This document shows, in pieces, positions 46,911 through 55,564 of a stretch of DNA of 64,000 bases. Every line of letters starts with the position of its first letter. Position 1 is the stretch's first letter. Under the pieces are notes generated by a model that ran no database searches, was not told the DNA's origin, and saw nothing but the letters and a program-made list of their open reading frames with translations. The stretch spans positions 62,001-126,000 of the forward strand of contig NZ_AAYB01000001.1 of the NCBI RefSeq assembly GCF_000169435.1, in the 5' to 3' direction. Made by a program: the position numbers and the translations under genes. The stretch comes from Roseobacter sp. CCS2. Lineage in GTDB: Bacteria > Pseudomonadota > Alphaproteobacteria > Rhodobacterales > Rhodobacteraceae.

Positions 46911-48800
46911 ATGGGATATGCTGACGTTTATGGCGCGTGGAAAAACGATCCAGAAGGTTTCTGGATGGATCAGGCCAAGTCAATCGACTGGGTCACCTCG
47001 CCAACCAAGGCCCTTGATGACAGCAAGGCCCCGCTTTACCGCTGGTTTACCGATGCCGAGGTGAACACCTGTTACAACGCGGTCGACCGTCACGTTGAAA
47101 ATGGGCGCGGCGATCAAGCCGCCATCATTTATGACAGCCCCGTTACTGATACCAAACGCACAATCACTTATGCCGAATTGCAAACCCGTGTCGCCTCGCT
47201 CGCCGGTGCGCTGCGCGCTAAAGGCGTCGAAAAAGGTGACCGCGTCATCATCTACATGCCGATGATCCCCGAAGCCTTGGAAGCGATGCTGGCCTGCGCC
47301 CGCCTCGGTGCCATCCACTCGGTCGTGTTCGGTGGGTTCGCCGCCAATGAGTTGGCCGTCCGGATCGACGACGCGACACCCAAAGCAATCATTGCAGGCT
47401 CTTGCGGGATCGAGCCGGGGCGGGTTGTGCATTATAAGCCGCTGTTGGATGGCGCGATTGAAATGGCGACACATAAACCTGACTTCACCGTGATCTTTCA
47501 ACGCGAACAAGAAGTGGCCGCCCTCATCGAAGGCCGCGACTACGATTGGCACGCATTTCAAGCCGGCGTAACTCCCGCCGAATGTGTCCCCGTCAAAGGC
47601 GACCACCCGGCGTACATCCTTTACACATCTGGCACGACAGGGGCGCCCAAAGGCGTTGTCCGCCCAACGGCGGGTCATCTTGTGGCGCTGAATTGGACCA
47701 TGAAAGCGATCTACGACGTCAATCCGGGCGAGGTTTTCTGGGCCGCCTCCGACGTGGGCTGGGTCGTGGGCCATTCCTATATTTGCTACGCGCCTCTGAT
47801 CCACGGCAACACAACCGTCGTTTTCGAAGGCAAGCCCATCGGCACACCTGATGCAGGCACCTTCTGGCGGGTCATTGAAGAACATAACGTCAAATCCTTC
47901 TTCACCGCCCCCACCGCCTTTCGCGCCATCAAACGCGAGGACCCGCAAGGCGAGATGATCAAGAACTACGACATCTCAGGCCTGCGCGCGCTGTACCTTG
48001 CAGGCGAACGCGCCGACCCTGACACCATCGAATGGGCGCAGCGCGTGATGAACGTGCCCGTCTACGACCACTGGTGGCAGACCGAAACCGGCTACACCAT
48101 CGCAGGCAATCCAGCAGGGATCGAGGCGCTGCCTGTCAAAATCGGCTCGCCCACCGTGGCGATGCCCGGCTATGACGTGCAAATCCTTGATGAAGCAGGG
48201 CACGAAATGAAACCGGGTGAGTTGGGCGCCATCGCGGTCAAACTCCCCCTGCCGCCCGGCACCTTGCCCACGCTATGGAATGCCGAGGACCGGTTTATCA
48301 AATCCTACCTCAACACCTTCCCCGGCTACTATGAAACGGGTGATGCCGGGATGATCGACGAAGACGGCTATCTTTATATCATGGCGCGCACCGATGATGT
48401 GATCAACGTGGCCGGGCACCGGCTTTCGACAGGTGCAATGGAAGAAGTCCTCGCCGGGCACCCGGATGTGGGCGAATGCGCGGTCATCGGCGTCACAGAT
48501 GAACTGAAAGGGCAACTGCCTATGGGATTCGTCTGCCTGAACAAAGGCTGCGACCGCCCGCATGAGGAGATTGGAAAAGAGATCGTCACCTCTGTGCGCC
48601 AGACAATTGGGCCGGTGGCCGCCTTTAAGATGGTCGCGGTGGTGGACCGATTGCCGAAAACACGCTCTGGCAAGATCCTGCGCGCCACGATGGTGAAAAT
48701 TGCAGATGGGCAGGACTTTAAGATGCCCGCGACCATTGATGATCCTGCTATTCTGGATGAAATCAAAGTAGCGCTGATACCCTTGGGATATGCGCAGTGA
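46911..48800 (+). CDS. prpE: Propionyl-CoA synthetase
   Basis: 629 residues. An N-terminal ACAS-type domain is followed by ILYTSGTTGAPKGVVRPTAGH, then VYDHWWQTETGYTI and ETGDAGMIDEDGYLYIMARTDD, with the catalytic Lys in PKTRSGKILRATM. The N-terminal MGYADVYGAWKNDPEGFW suits PrpE rather than AcsA. It activates propionate to propionyl-CoA. GGGAGG stands eight bases before the ATG. MeaB, encoded at 61137, would serve the next steps through methylmalonyl-CoA mutase. Confidence 0.93.
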   Translation: MGYADVYGAWKNDPEGFWMDQAKSIDWVTSPTKALDDSKAPLYRWFTDAEVNTCYNAVDRHVENGRGDQAAIIYDSPVTDTKRTITYAELQTRVASLAGALRAKGVEKGDRVIIYMPMIPEALEAMLACARLGAIHSVVFGGFAANELAVRIDDATPKAIIAGSCGIEPGRVVHYKPLLDGAIEMATHKPDFTVIFQREQEVAALIEGRDYDWHAFQAGVTPAECVPVKGDHPAYILYTSGTTGAPKGVVRPTAGHLVALNWTMKAIYDVNPGEVFWAASDVGWVVGHSYICYAPLIHGNTTVVFEGKPIGTPDAGTFWRVIEEHNVKSFFTAPTAFRAIKREDPQGEMIKNYDISGLRALYLAGERADPDTIEWAQRVMNVPVYDHWWQTETGYTIAGNPAGIEALPVKIGSPTVAMPGYDVQILDEAGHEMKPGELGAIAVKLPLPPGTLPTLWNAEDRFIKSYLNTFPGYYETGDAGMIDEDGYLYIMARTDDVINVAGHRLSTGAMEEVLAGHPDVGECAVIGVTDELKGQLPMGFVCLNKGCDRPHEEIGKEIVTSVRQTIGPVAAFKMVAVVDRLPKTRSGKILRATMVKIADGQDFKMPATIDDPAILDEIKVALIPLGYAQ

Positions 48801-48851
48801 TAACCGCCAACGCGGCATAGAAATCGCAGATCTGCGCGCTAGGTCAGGGTT

Positions 48852-49391
48852 ATGAAGATGCTCTTGATCTTGCTGCTCCTGGCAGCCCCAGTGGTGGCGG
48901 AACCTATGCTGATTGATGATTTCTCTGAAGGTGCTGAAAACCGATGGCGCTATACCAGTGATCAGGTGATGGGCGGTGTTTCGGATGGCGGTGCAAAGTT
49001 TGTCACCGAGGATAGTGTGACTTACGTCGCACTGCGCGGCACTGTCAGTACCGCCAACAACGGCGGGTTTATTCAGGTGCGACAAGAGTTGTCGTCGCGC
49101 CTGCCCGCGGATGCCACCGGGATTGCACTTCGCGTCCGGGGCAACGGGGCGACCTACTATATCCACATCCGTCCTGATACATCACAACGCCCGTGGCAAT
49201 TCCATCAAGCCGCCTTTGACGCATCGACAGAATGGTCCGAAGTGGTGTTGCCGTGGTCAGCCTTCAAACCGCAAGGTGGGCTATCAAAGGGTTTTGCACC
49301 CGGTGATATTCGTAGCCTTGGGATAGTGGCTTACGGGGCAAACTATGAGGCGGCAGTGGATGTGGATTGGATCGCCTCTATCACGGATTAG
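48852..49391 (+). CDS. CIA30 family exported protein
   Basis: 179 residues with a hydrophobic signal peptide (MKMLLILLLLAAPVVAEPML). The mature part has LIDDFSEGAENRWRYTSDQVMGG and the jelly-roll segments ADATGIALRVRGNGATYYIHI and FKPQGGLSKG typical of the CIA30 family, named after a complex I assembly factor. A periplasmic or outer location for a bacterial homologue with a signal peptide is unexpected if it acts on complex I. Role unknown. Confidence 0.8.
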   Translation: MKMLLILLLLAAPVVAEPMLIDDFSEGAENRWRYTSDQVMGGVSDGGAKFVTEDSVTYVALRGTVSTANNGGFIQVRQELSSRLPADATGIALRVRGNGATYYIHIRPDTSQRPWQFHQAAFDASTEWSEVVLPWSAFKPQGGLSKGFAPGDIRSLGIVAYGANYEAAVDVDWIASITD

Positions 49392-49529
49392 CAGCATCAA
49401 AGGCTACCCACACAACCATAGCGATTACACTTGACTAGACAATCGCGCAAAAACGCGCCACGGTTGGCCTATCTGGCGTCCTGCTATCCTGAGGGGTGGA
49501 CACCCTCTTACCAAGAGCTGATCCGCCTT

Positions 49530-49940
49530 ATGTCCTATCTTCAGATCGTTTACGCGTCGCGCCCCCTTGGGTACGATCCGGCTATACTTCTCAGCATCCT
49601 TTTCCAATCCCGTGCAAATAACGCACAAGCCCAGATCACCGGCTGCTTGCTTTGCCGCGATGATATTTACCTGCAACTGTTGGAAGGGCCCGCGCATAGC
49701 GTCAGGCGCATCTATGGTAAAATCGTCCAAGATGACCGTCACGTTGATGTCACAGAATTGGTGCGGCAAACCGCGTCTGAACGCATATTTGGGAAATGGG
49801 CCATGCGCGATGACCCATTCCAAAGCTGGATGTGGACGCGGGCCGAAGTTGACGCAGGCGTTGTCAAAAAAGTGCCGCCTGACGAGGTTCTAGGGGTATT
49901 TCGGCGACTTGCGCAGGACATGCCTGGGTCCGGTGACTGA
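49530..49940 (+). CDS. BLUF blue-light photoreceptor protein
   Basis: 136 residues from ATG 49530 (MSYLQIVYAS). The BLUF domain fills most of the chain. Photochemical residues line up with known BLUFs: Tyr8 in LQIVYAS, Asn31 in SRANNAQAQITG and Gln49 in YLQLLEG. The flavin-binding helix and the C-terminal RIFGKWAMRDD are present. It has no fused output domain, so it must signal by protein contact. The longer frame from 49431 has no family support. The partner is not identifiable from neighbours (CIA30 upstream, nadK convergent). Confidence 0.88.
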   Translation: MSYLQIVYASRPLGYDPAILLSILFQSRANNAQAQITGCLLCRDDIYLQLLEGPAHSVRRIYGKIVQDDRHVDVTELVRQTASERIFGKWAMRDDPFQSWMWTRAEVDAGVVKKVPPDEVLGVFRRLAQDMPGSGD

Positions 49941-50008
49941 CGCTCTTGGGTATCGAAACTTACCTGATTTAATTGCAGCTTTTCAGGCGTAGTCGCAGCT
50001 TTCACACG

Positions 50009-50773
50009 TCACGCAAATTGTTCCCTGATCAGGCGTTCTTCCAAACCATGCCCCGGATCAAACAATATGCGATGCCGGATTGATGGCTCTGAGTGAATTT
50101 CCACACTCACCACATCACGCACAGACTTGCCGTCCGCATCCGCCATCACGGGCCGCTTGCCCGGGTCAATCACATCAAACCGCACGACGGCCTTTTTGGG
50201 CAATAGCGCACCCCGCCAACGCCGCGGACGAAACGCTGACATCGCCGTAAGCGCCAGAACATCAGATCCAATTGGCAAAATCGGCCCGTGCGCTGAATAA
50301 TTGTAAGCGGTCGATCCCGCAGGGGTTGCCACCAGCGCACCATCGCAAACCAGTTCATTCATGCGCAGTTTGCCGTCCACCGTAATCCGCAGCTTTGCCG
50401 CCTGCGGACCCGCCCGCAACAGACTAACCTCGTTGATCGCCAGCGCCTCATGCATCGCCCCATCAACGCACAGTGCCGTCATCGCCAGCGGGTTGATCAC
50501 CTCTTCCTCGGCCTCATCCAACCGGGTTTGCAGATCATCGGCATGATATTCGTTCATCAGAAAACCGACGGTCCCCCGGTTCATCCCGTAAACCGGGACA
50601 TCCAAACCTTGTGTGCCATGCAAAGTCTGCAACATGAAACCATCGCCGCCCAAGGCCACGATGACATCAGCCTGCGCCTGTGGCACATCGCCATGCTTTG
50701 CGGCCAATTCGCGCAGTGCCGTCTGCGCAATGGGCACAGGGCTGGCGACAAAGGCGATCTTGGGGCGAGGCAT
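50009..50773 (-). CDS. nadK: NAD kinase
   Basis: 254 residues, a short alphaproteobacterial form. The kinase motif is [15 protein letters not shown] and the catalytic surroundings are [16 protein letters not shown] and [19 protein letters not shown]. It phosphorylates NAD to NADP. It is divergent from glyA; the CCGATAA inverted repeat (50795-50817) lies between them. Confidence 0.95.
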   Translation of the reverse strand: MPRPKIAFVASPVPIAQTALRELAAKHGDVPQAQADVIVALGGDGFMLQTLHGTQGLDVPVYGMNRGTVGFLMNEYHADDLQTRLDEAEEEVINPLAMTALCVDGAMHEALAINEVSLLRAGPQAAKLRITVDGKLRMNELVCDGALVATPAGSTAYNYSAHGPILPIGSDVLALTAMSAFRPRRWRGALLPKKAVVRFDVIDPGKRPVMADADGKSVRDVVSVEIHSEPSIRHRILFDPGHGLEERLIREQFA

Positions 50774-50794
50774 GGCGCGATTTCCTTAACAGTT

Positions 50795-50817
50795 CCGATA
50801 AGTTGTGCGTTTATCGG
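50795..50817. promoter_or_regulatory. Inverted repeat in the nadK-glyA divergent promoter
   Basis: CCGATAA-gttgtgcgt-TTATCGG is a perfect 7-bp dyad located 22 bases upstream of nadK. The remaining glyA leader (50818-50959) showed no recognisable riboswitch; I looked in particular for glycine and SAM-type cores. It may be an operator for one or both genes. Confidence 0.4.
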
Positions 50818-50959
50818 CACGGAAACGCAAGCCGCCGATACGAAACGCAATGTGACGGCCTCATAATCGTCTTGGTCGTTTTGATGCTTTTGACCTTGGC
50901 CATGATAGGGTATCAGGGCGCAACTTTCAGTTTCTGGCACCTTGAGGGGGGACGCACCC

Positions 50960-52255
50960 ATGAACGTCACAGTCCGCGATAACGGCTTTTTCACCGAAAC
51001 CTTGGAGACCCGCGACCCGGAAATCCACGCCGCCATGCAAGCCGAACTCAAGCGTCAGCGCAAAGAGATTGAGCTGATCGCGTCAGAGAACATCGTCTCT
51101 GCCGCCGTCATGGAAGCACAAGGTGGCGTCATGACCAACAAATACGCCGAAGGGTATCCCGGCCGTCGCTATTATGGCGGGTGCGAACATGTCGACGTGG
51201 CCGAAAATCTGGCGATCAAACGCGCCAAGCAGCTGTTTAACTGTGAATTTGCAAACGTCCAGCCGAACTCTGGCTCACAAGCCAACCAAGGTGTGTTTCA
51301 AGCGTTGCTTCAGCCCGGCGATACGATCCTTGGCATGTCACTCGACGCGGGCGGCCACCTGACACATGGTGCCAAGCCAAACCAATCGGGCAAATGGTTC
51401 AACGCCGTGCAATACGGTGTGCGCAAGCAAGACAGCCTGCTGGACTATGACGAGGTGCAGCGCCTTGCGACCGAACATCAGCCCAAGATGATTATCGCTG
51501 GCGGGTCCGCCATTCCGCGCATCATCGACTTTGCGAAAATGCGTGAAATCGCAGACAGCGTCGGGGCTTACCTGCTGGTCGACATGGCACATTTCGCGGG
51601 CCTCGTGGCTTGCGGCTTGTATCCATCGCCCTTCCCGCATGCGCATGTGGCCACAACAACAACACATAAAACCCTGCGCGGTCCGCGTGGTGGCATGATT
51701 GTCACCAACGATGAAGCCATGGCAAAGAAATTCAACTCTGCCATCTTCCCCGGCATTCAAGGCGGGCCGTTGATGCATGTTATCACAGGCAAGGCGGTGG
51801 CATTTGGAGAGGCGCTGCGCCCCGAATTCAAGACCTACCAAGAACAAGTGGTCAAGAACGCCCAAGCGCTGGCTGATCAGTTGATGAAAGGTGGCCTCGA
51901 TATCGTCACTGGCGGGACAGACAGCCACGTGATGCTGGTTGACCTGCGCCCCAAGGGTGTGAAAGGCAACGCGACCGAAAAGGCACTGGGTCGCGCCCAT
52001 ATCACCTGCAACAAGAACGGCATCCCGTTTGATCCAGAAAAGCCCATGGTCACATCCGGTATCCGCCTTGGTTCCCCCGCAGGCACCACACGCGGTTTTG
52101 GCGAGCCAGAGTTCCGCCAGATCGCCGACTGGATCGTCGAAGTAACCGAAGGTCTGGCCGCAAACGGCGAAGATGGGAACGGCGCGGTTGAAGCCAAAGT
52201 GCGTGCCGAGGTTGAGGCGCTTTGCGACCGCTTCCCGATCTATCCCGCGCTGTAG
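50960..52255 (+). CDS. glyA: Serine hydroxymethyltransferase
   Basis: 431 residues from ATG 50960 ([10 protein letters not shown]), with GAGGGGGG upstream. The PLP lysine lies in [29 protein letters not shown] and [18 protein letters not shown] are family hallmarks. It interconverts serine and glycine with transfer of a one-carbon unit to folate. If the left-edge gene is indeed soxB, both enzymes feed glycine and one-carbon metabolism, although they are 50 kb apart. Confidence 0.97.
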   Translation: MNVTVRDNGFFTETLETRDPEIHAAMQAELKRQRKEIELIASENIVSAAVMEAQGGVMTNKYAEGYPGRRYYGGCEHVDVAENLAIKRAKQLFNCEFANVQPNSGSQANQGVFQALLQPGDTILGMSLDAGGHLTHGAKPNQSGKWFNAVQYGVRKQDSLLDYDEVQRLATEHQPKMIIAGGSAIPRIIDFAKMREIADSVGAYLLVDMAHFAGLVACGLYPSPFPHAHVATTTTHKTLRGPRGGMIVTNDEAMAKKFNSAIFPGIQGGPLMHVITGKAVAFGEALRPEFKTYQEQVVKNAQALADQLMKGGLDIVTGGTDSHVMLVDLRPKGVKGNATEKALGRAHITCNKNGIPFDPEKPMVTSGIRLGSPAGTTRGFGEPEFRQIADWIVEVTEGLAANGEDGNGAVEAKVRAEVEALCDRFPIYPAL

Positions 52256-52263
52256 TTCTAATT

Positions 52264-52285
52264 GGCCCGGTCCAACCGCCGGGCC
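52264..52285. terminator. Hairpin between the convergent glyA and membrane-protein genes
   Basis: GGCCCGG (52264-52270) pairs with CCGGGCC (52279-52285). It sits in the 39-base gap between the two convergent stop codons and may terminate either gene. Confidence 0.6.
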
Positions 52286-52294
52286 ATAAAGCCG

Positions 52295-52663
52295 CTAGAT
52301 AAATCCGCGCCACCACAGCACCACCAGCAGCAAGACCCCCGTCACCAACAGCGCAAATGCGATCGAGGCAACCAGATTGAGCACGGCATTACGACGCCCG
52401 GCGGCCACATCAAAGCCGTGCAGATGCGCCATGACGTTTTCATAGGCCTGTTGCGCCTTTGCCATATCCACCATCTTGGCCAGCTTCGGGTTCTGCACCA
52501 GCGTCACACCTTGCGCCAGATAGGTCGCATCCTGCCGGATACGACGTGGCAGTAAACGACCGGCCTTGCGTAACTGTACGTCAAGCGACCGGCCACGGAT
52601 GCGCATCTGCGTCCCCATCGCTTCGCGGACCTCATCCACCATCTGTTGCAACGTTTGTGCCAT
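52295..52663 (-). CDS. Small membrane protein of unknown function
   Basis: 122 residues from ATG 52663 (MAQTLQQMVDEV). An amphipathic helical N-half (MVDEVREAMGTQMRIRGRSLD) is followed by one C-terminal transmembrane segment (LNLVASIAFALLVTGVLLLVVLWW). The longer frame from 52885 overlaps the divergent hydrolase and was rejected. No family recognised. It is divergent from the alpha/beta hydrolase. Confidence 0.65.
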   Translation of the reverse strand: MAQTLQQMVDEVREAMGTQMRIRGRSLDVQLRKAGRLLPRRIRQDATYLAQGVTLVQNPKLAKMVDMAKAQQAYENVMAHLHGFDVAAGRRNAVLNLVASIAFALLVTGVLLLVVLWWRGFI

Positions 52664-52742
52664 GCCGGACCGGGTAACGGCTTGGGCGCGAATGCTCAAT
52701 CCCTCTGGCCCCCGGGGGCGTCTGCGGATAGCAAGGAGATGC

Positions 52743-53480
52743 ATGTTGAACACGGTGACATATGACGGACCTGCGGGAACGCCGCTTTTAATCGCGCATG
52801 GGCTTTTTGGGTCGGCGCGCAATTGGGGGGTGATCGCAAAACGGCTATCGGCAGCGCGGACGGTGATCGCGGTGGATATGCGCAACCATGCGGGCAGCCC
52901 TTGGGAAAATACCCATACATATCATGACCTTGCAGATGATCTGGCAGAGGTGCTGGATGGGCCTGCGGATGTGCTGGGGCATTCGATGGGGGGCAAGGCC
53001 GCGATGGTGTTGGCGCTGAAAAACCCCAATCTTATCAATAAGTTAATCGTGGCTGATATCGCGCCCGTCACCTACAGCCACAGCCAAATAGGACCGATTG
53101 AGGCGATGCGACAGGTTGATCTGAACGCCGTCACCAACCGGAGCGACGCCAAAGCGCAACTGGGCAACCTCGAACCGGGGGTCGATGATTTTTTGCTGCA
53201 AAGCCTTGATATGAAAGAGAAACGCTGGCGACTGAATCTCGATATTTTAGCCGCCGAGATGGATAAAATCATCGGCTTTCCCGAGATTTCAGGACAGTTC
53301 GACGGGCCGACCCTGTTCCTCTCAGGGGCCAACTCTGACTACGTGCAGCGCGACGCGCGTCCGCAAATCAAAGCGCTGTTCCCCGCCGCGAAATTTGCCA
53401 AAATTCCCGGGGCGGGGCACTGGTTGCACGCCGAAAAACCGCGCGAGTTCGCAGCAGCGGTCAGTGCATTTCTGGCCTGA
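52743..53480 (+). CDS. Alpha/beta hydrolase (YbfF-like)
   Basis: 245 residues from ATG 52743 (MLNTVTYDG). The oxyanion-hole HGLFGSARNWG comes first, the nucleophile elbow GHSMGGKAA with Ser follows, and the catalytic His is in GAGHWLHAEKP. The nucleophile pattern and short length suit esterases such as YbfF. AAGGAG lies just upstream. Substrate unknown. Confidence 0.87.
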   Translation: MLNTVTYDGPAGTPLLIAHGLFGSARNWGVIAKRLSAARTVIAVDMRNHAGSPWENTHTYHDLADDLAEVLDGPADVLGHSMGGKAAMVLALKNPNLINKLIVADIAPVTYSHSQIGPIEAMRQVDLNAVTNRSDAKAQLGNLEPGVDDFLLQSLDMKEKRWRLNLDILAAEMDKIIGFPEISGQFDGPTLFLSGANSDYVQRDARPQIKALFPAAKFAKIPGAGHWLHAEKPREFAAAVSAFLA

Positions 53481-53598
53481 ACACCGCGTACACAACCTGT
53501 GCACAGCCCGTATGCACCCCGTATGCACACGGGGACTTGCCCACGCATCGGCAGCCCGCTAGAATTTCGCAAACGCAGACTATCAAAGAGGTTCGCTC

Positions 53599-53712
53599 AT
53601 GACCCGTATCGCCCTGATCATCGCCATCCTTGGCCTTGCCGCCTGTGAAACTATGCAAGGGGTTGGGCGTGATATCTCGAACGCCGGGGCCGCGATCGAC
53701 CGCTCGCTCTAG
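53599..53712 (+). CDS. Entericidin-family small lipoprotein
   Basis: 37 residues. The signal peptide MTRIALIIAILGLAAC ends in a lipobox with Cys16, followed by ETMQGVGRDISNAGAAID, the entericidin signature. AAAGAGG stands upstream. Members of this family (EcnA/EcnB) are tiny cell-envelope lipoproteins linked to stress or programmed bacteriolysis. Only one member is present here. The stop codon overlaps by four bases with that of the convergent gene. The upstream gap has a tandem 11-base repeat CCCGTATGCAC (53507-53528). Confidence 0.85.
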   Translation: MTRIALIIAILGLAACETMQGVGRDISNAGAAIDRSL

Positions 53713-54029
53713 GCGTCGCCGCGGCGCTGCTTTGGCAACCAGCCAAACAGTGACACGATCCAATACCAGAACCAGGCCAGCACAGCTGCGACAAGGCCCG
53801 CAAAAATTATGACTGCCCCGATCAGAGCCAGCGCGCCGCCCATTTCGCCTGTCATCGGGTCTTCTATAATTGCGGGAATACCAAAAAGCAGGGCAACCGC
53901 CATAATCAACGCAGTGAACACCCAGACGCCCCGCGACCCGAACAAAACAGCAATCGAGCCCAACGGGGCGGATAGGACAACGACGCTGACAGGAAAGTTG
54001 TTGGCGAAAAAGTCGAAAATGATGTTCAT
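53709..54029 (-). CDS. Hypothetical membrane protein
   Basis: 106 residues with three or four hydrophobic segments, e.g. VWVFTALIMAVALLFGIPAII and GGALALIGAVIIFAGLVAAVL, and a short basic tail (LPKQRRGDA). No family is recognised. It is five bases downstream of the PhnA-like gene on the minus strand, so the two are probably co-transcribed. Confidence 0.65.
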   Translation of the reverse strand: MNIIFDFFANNFPVSVVVLSAPLGSIAVLFGSRGVWVFTALIMAVALLFGIPAIIEDPMTGEMGGALALIGAVIIFAGLVAAVLAWFWYWIVSLFGWLPKQRRGDA

Positions 54030-54034
54030 GGGTC

Positions 54035-54541
54035 CTACTTACGCTTCACAAATGCGGTCAAAATGACAATGCGCTGACCTTCGACGCGGCCTTCGATATG
54101 GGCCGCGTTGTCGGGCACCAATGTGATACCGCGCACCGCCGTGCCGCGCTTGGCGGTAAAGCCCGCCCCTTTGACCGGCAAATCCTTGATCAACACCACC
54201 GTATCGCCCGCCGTCAGCGGAGCACCATGCGCGTCTTTATGGGCGGTGACGGCAGCCACATTATCGGCCCAGGCCTGCGTGTCGTCATCCAGATAAAGCT
54301 GATCCACCAAATCACGCGCCCAAGGGGTGTCCAGCTTGGCCAGCGTGCGCGCGGCCAACACCTGCACCGCTGTGTCATCCGACCACATGGTCGAAGCCAG
54401 CACGCGAAAATGATCGCCCGCCGGGGCATCGAGCGCATCCGCACAGGTGGCACAAATCGACACCGCCGCATCCGCAGGCCCGCCAGAGACAGGATGAGAG
54501 ATCAGCGGAACGTCAGGCGTGGTGCAAAGGGGGCATGTCAT
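54035..54541 (-). CDS. PhnA-like zinc-ribbon protein (YjdM type)
   Basis: 168 residues from ATG 54541 (MTCPLCTTPDV). The N-terminus carries a zinc ribbon with CPLC and, further on, CATC; the C-terminus has the AGDTVVLIKDLPVKGAG and RGTAVRGI strands of the PhnA domain. Despite its name in alkylphosphonate operons, family members have no clearly proven phosphonate role. No phn genes are nearby. The longer frame from 54721 has no supporting resemblance upstream of the ribbon. Confidence 0.82.
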   Translation of the reverse strand: MTCPLCTTPDVPLISHPVSGGPADAAVSICATCADALDAPAGDHFRVLASTMWSDDTAVQVLAARTLAKLDTPWARDLVDQLYLDDDTQAWADNVAAVTAHKDAHGAPLTAGDTVVLIKDLPVKGAGFTAKRGTAVRGITLVPDNAAHIEGRVEGQRIVILTAFVKRK

Positions 54542-54724
54542 GGGGAGAGATGTAGGCGGGTTTGGTGGGGGATGGAAGGTGTGCAGGCCGAAGTGCCGCT
54601 CAAGCGGTTGAACGCAGTGGATGAGGATGGATGGCGGGAGGTTTTGGAAAGGTGAGAACCATCTGCCTTGAATTACGAAAGCGAGGTGTGGCCTTAAAAC
54701 ATACTCTCGCTCTTTCACCACCGA

Positions 54725-55477
54725 CTAGCTCTCGTCTTGGACGACTGGCTTTTCGGCTAGGAAAATAACATGGTCACGGTTGATAGAGTGTTTGGCTGCT
54801 TCGTCACCAGTTACCGGGATCGTCGTCAATGAAAAGCCCGCTGCCTTGATGCGGTCAATCAAGTCCCATCCGAAAAACCTAACATGGTCTCGCTGCCCAA
54901 AATAGAGATGTCGATCAGAGGGACGGGTGATGCCCTCCTTTTCAAAGGAATGCTCCCAGGTTGGAACGATGGGAACGGTAATCACAGCACGGCCACCAAA
55001 AGATAAGACGCGAAAAATCTCCGCCAATGCCTTTTTGTCGTCGACATGTTCAAGCACATGATTGCAAATTATCGTATCAAAAGAACGGTCTAGCAGCTCC
55101 ATCGCTTCAATGTTCAGCACAAGGTCCGCCCGACCTTCGGTGATATCGGCTCCCGTCACGCTCGTAGAATTCACTGAAACTGCATCGAAGAGGCATTTCT
55201 CTGGCGCAAAATGCAAGGTGCGGCCAAACGAAGTGACCGGGGTGCCACGAATCCAAAGCGCGATATGTCGCTGTCGCTCCAGACTGCTGCACTTTGGGCA
55301 GTAACCATCTAACCTTATTTCGCTCGATCCGAAGCGGGGAGAGAAAAAGCCAGTATAGTCGCAAAGCGGACATTCGTATGTTTGCATGTCTTCCGGCTCA
55401 CGCGCAGCGGCGGCAATTTTCATCGCAAGCTTCCGAAGCTTCAAGCGTCTGCGCCTTGGATCTGTGAACACTGACAT
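54725..55477 (-). CDS. SAM-dependent methyltransferase with N-terminal zinc ribbon
   Basis: 250 residues. An N-terminal CPLCDYTG...CPKCSS zinc ribbon precedes a class I methyltransferase core: the ADITEGRADLVLNIEAMELL acidic loop, then FDTIICNHVLEHVDDKKAL (post-I/II motif) and VLSFGGRAVITVP. The acceptor is unknown; proteins of this shape often modify glycans or lipids. It is a single gene, between the PhnA-like gene and lepA. The sequence looks slightly more AT-rich than its neighbours, which may hint at transfer. Confidence 0.83.
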   Translation of the reverse strand: MSVFTDPRRRRLKLRKLAMKIAAAAREPEDMQTYECPLCDYTGFFSPRFGSSEIRLDGYCPKCSSLERQRHIALWIRGTPVTSFGRTLHFAPEKCLFDAVSVNSTSVTGADITEGRADLVLNIEAMELLDRSFDTIICNHVLEHVDDKKALAEIFRVLSFGGRAVITVPIVPTWEHSFEKEGITRPSDRHLYFGQRDHVRFFGWDLIDRIKAAGFSLTTIPVTGDEAAKHSINRDHVIFLAEKPVVQDES

Positions 55478-55564
55478 TAATCTGGCGCGCCTTTATCATG
55501 CCGGATGGCCGTACATCCGTACCGGTTAAACACACGCACGCCAATAACAAATTGGTTGTGTTCT

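Noticed and set aside
50818-50959. Possible riboswitch in the glyA leader
   Set aside because: No recognisable glycine, SAM or THF riboswitch core was visible by eye.
53507-53528. Tandem 11-base repeat read as a CRISPR-like or iteron array
   Set aside because: Only two adjoining copies, with no spacers or replication genes.
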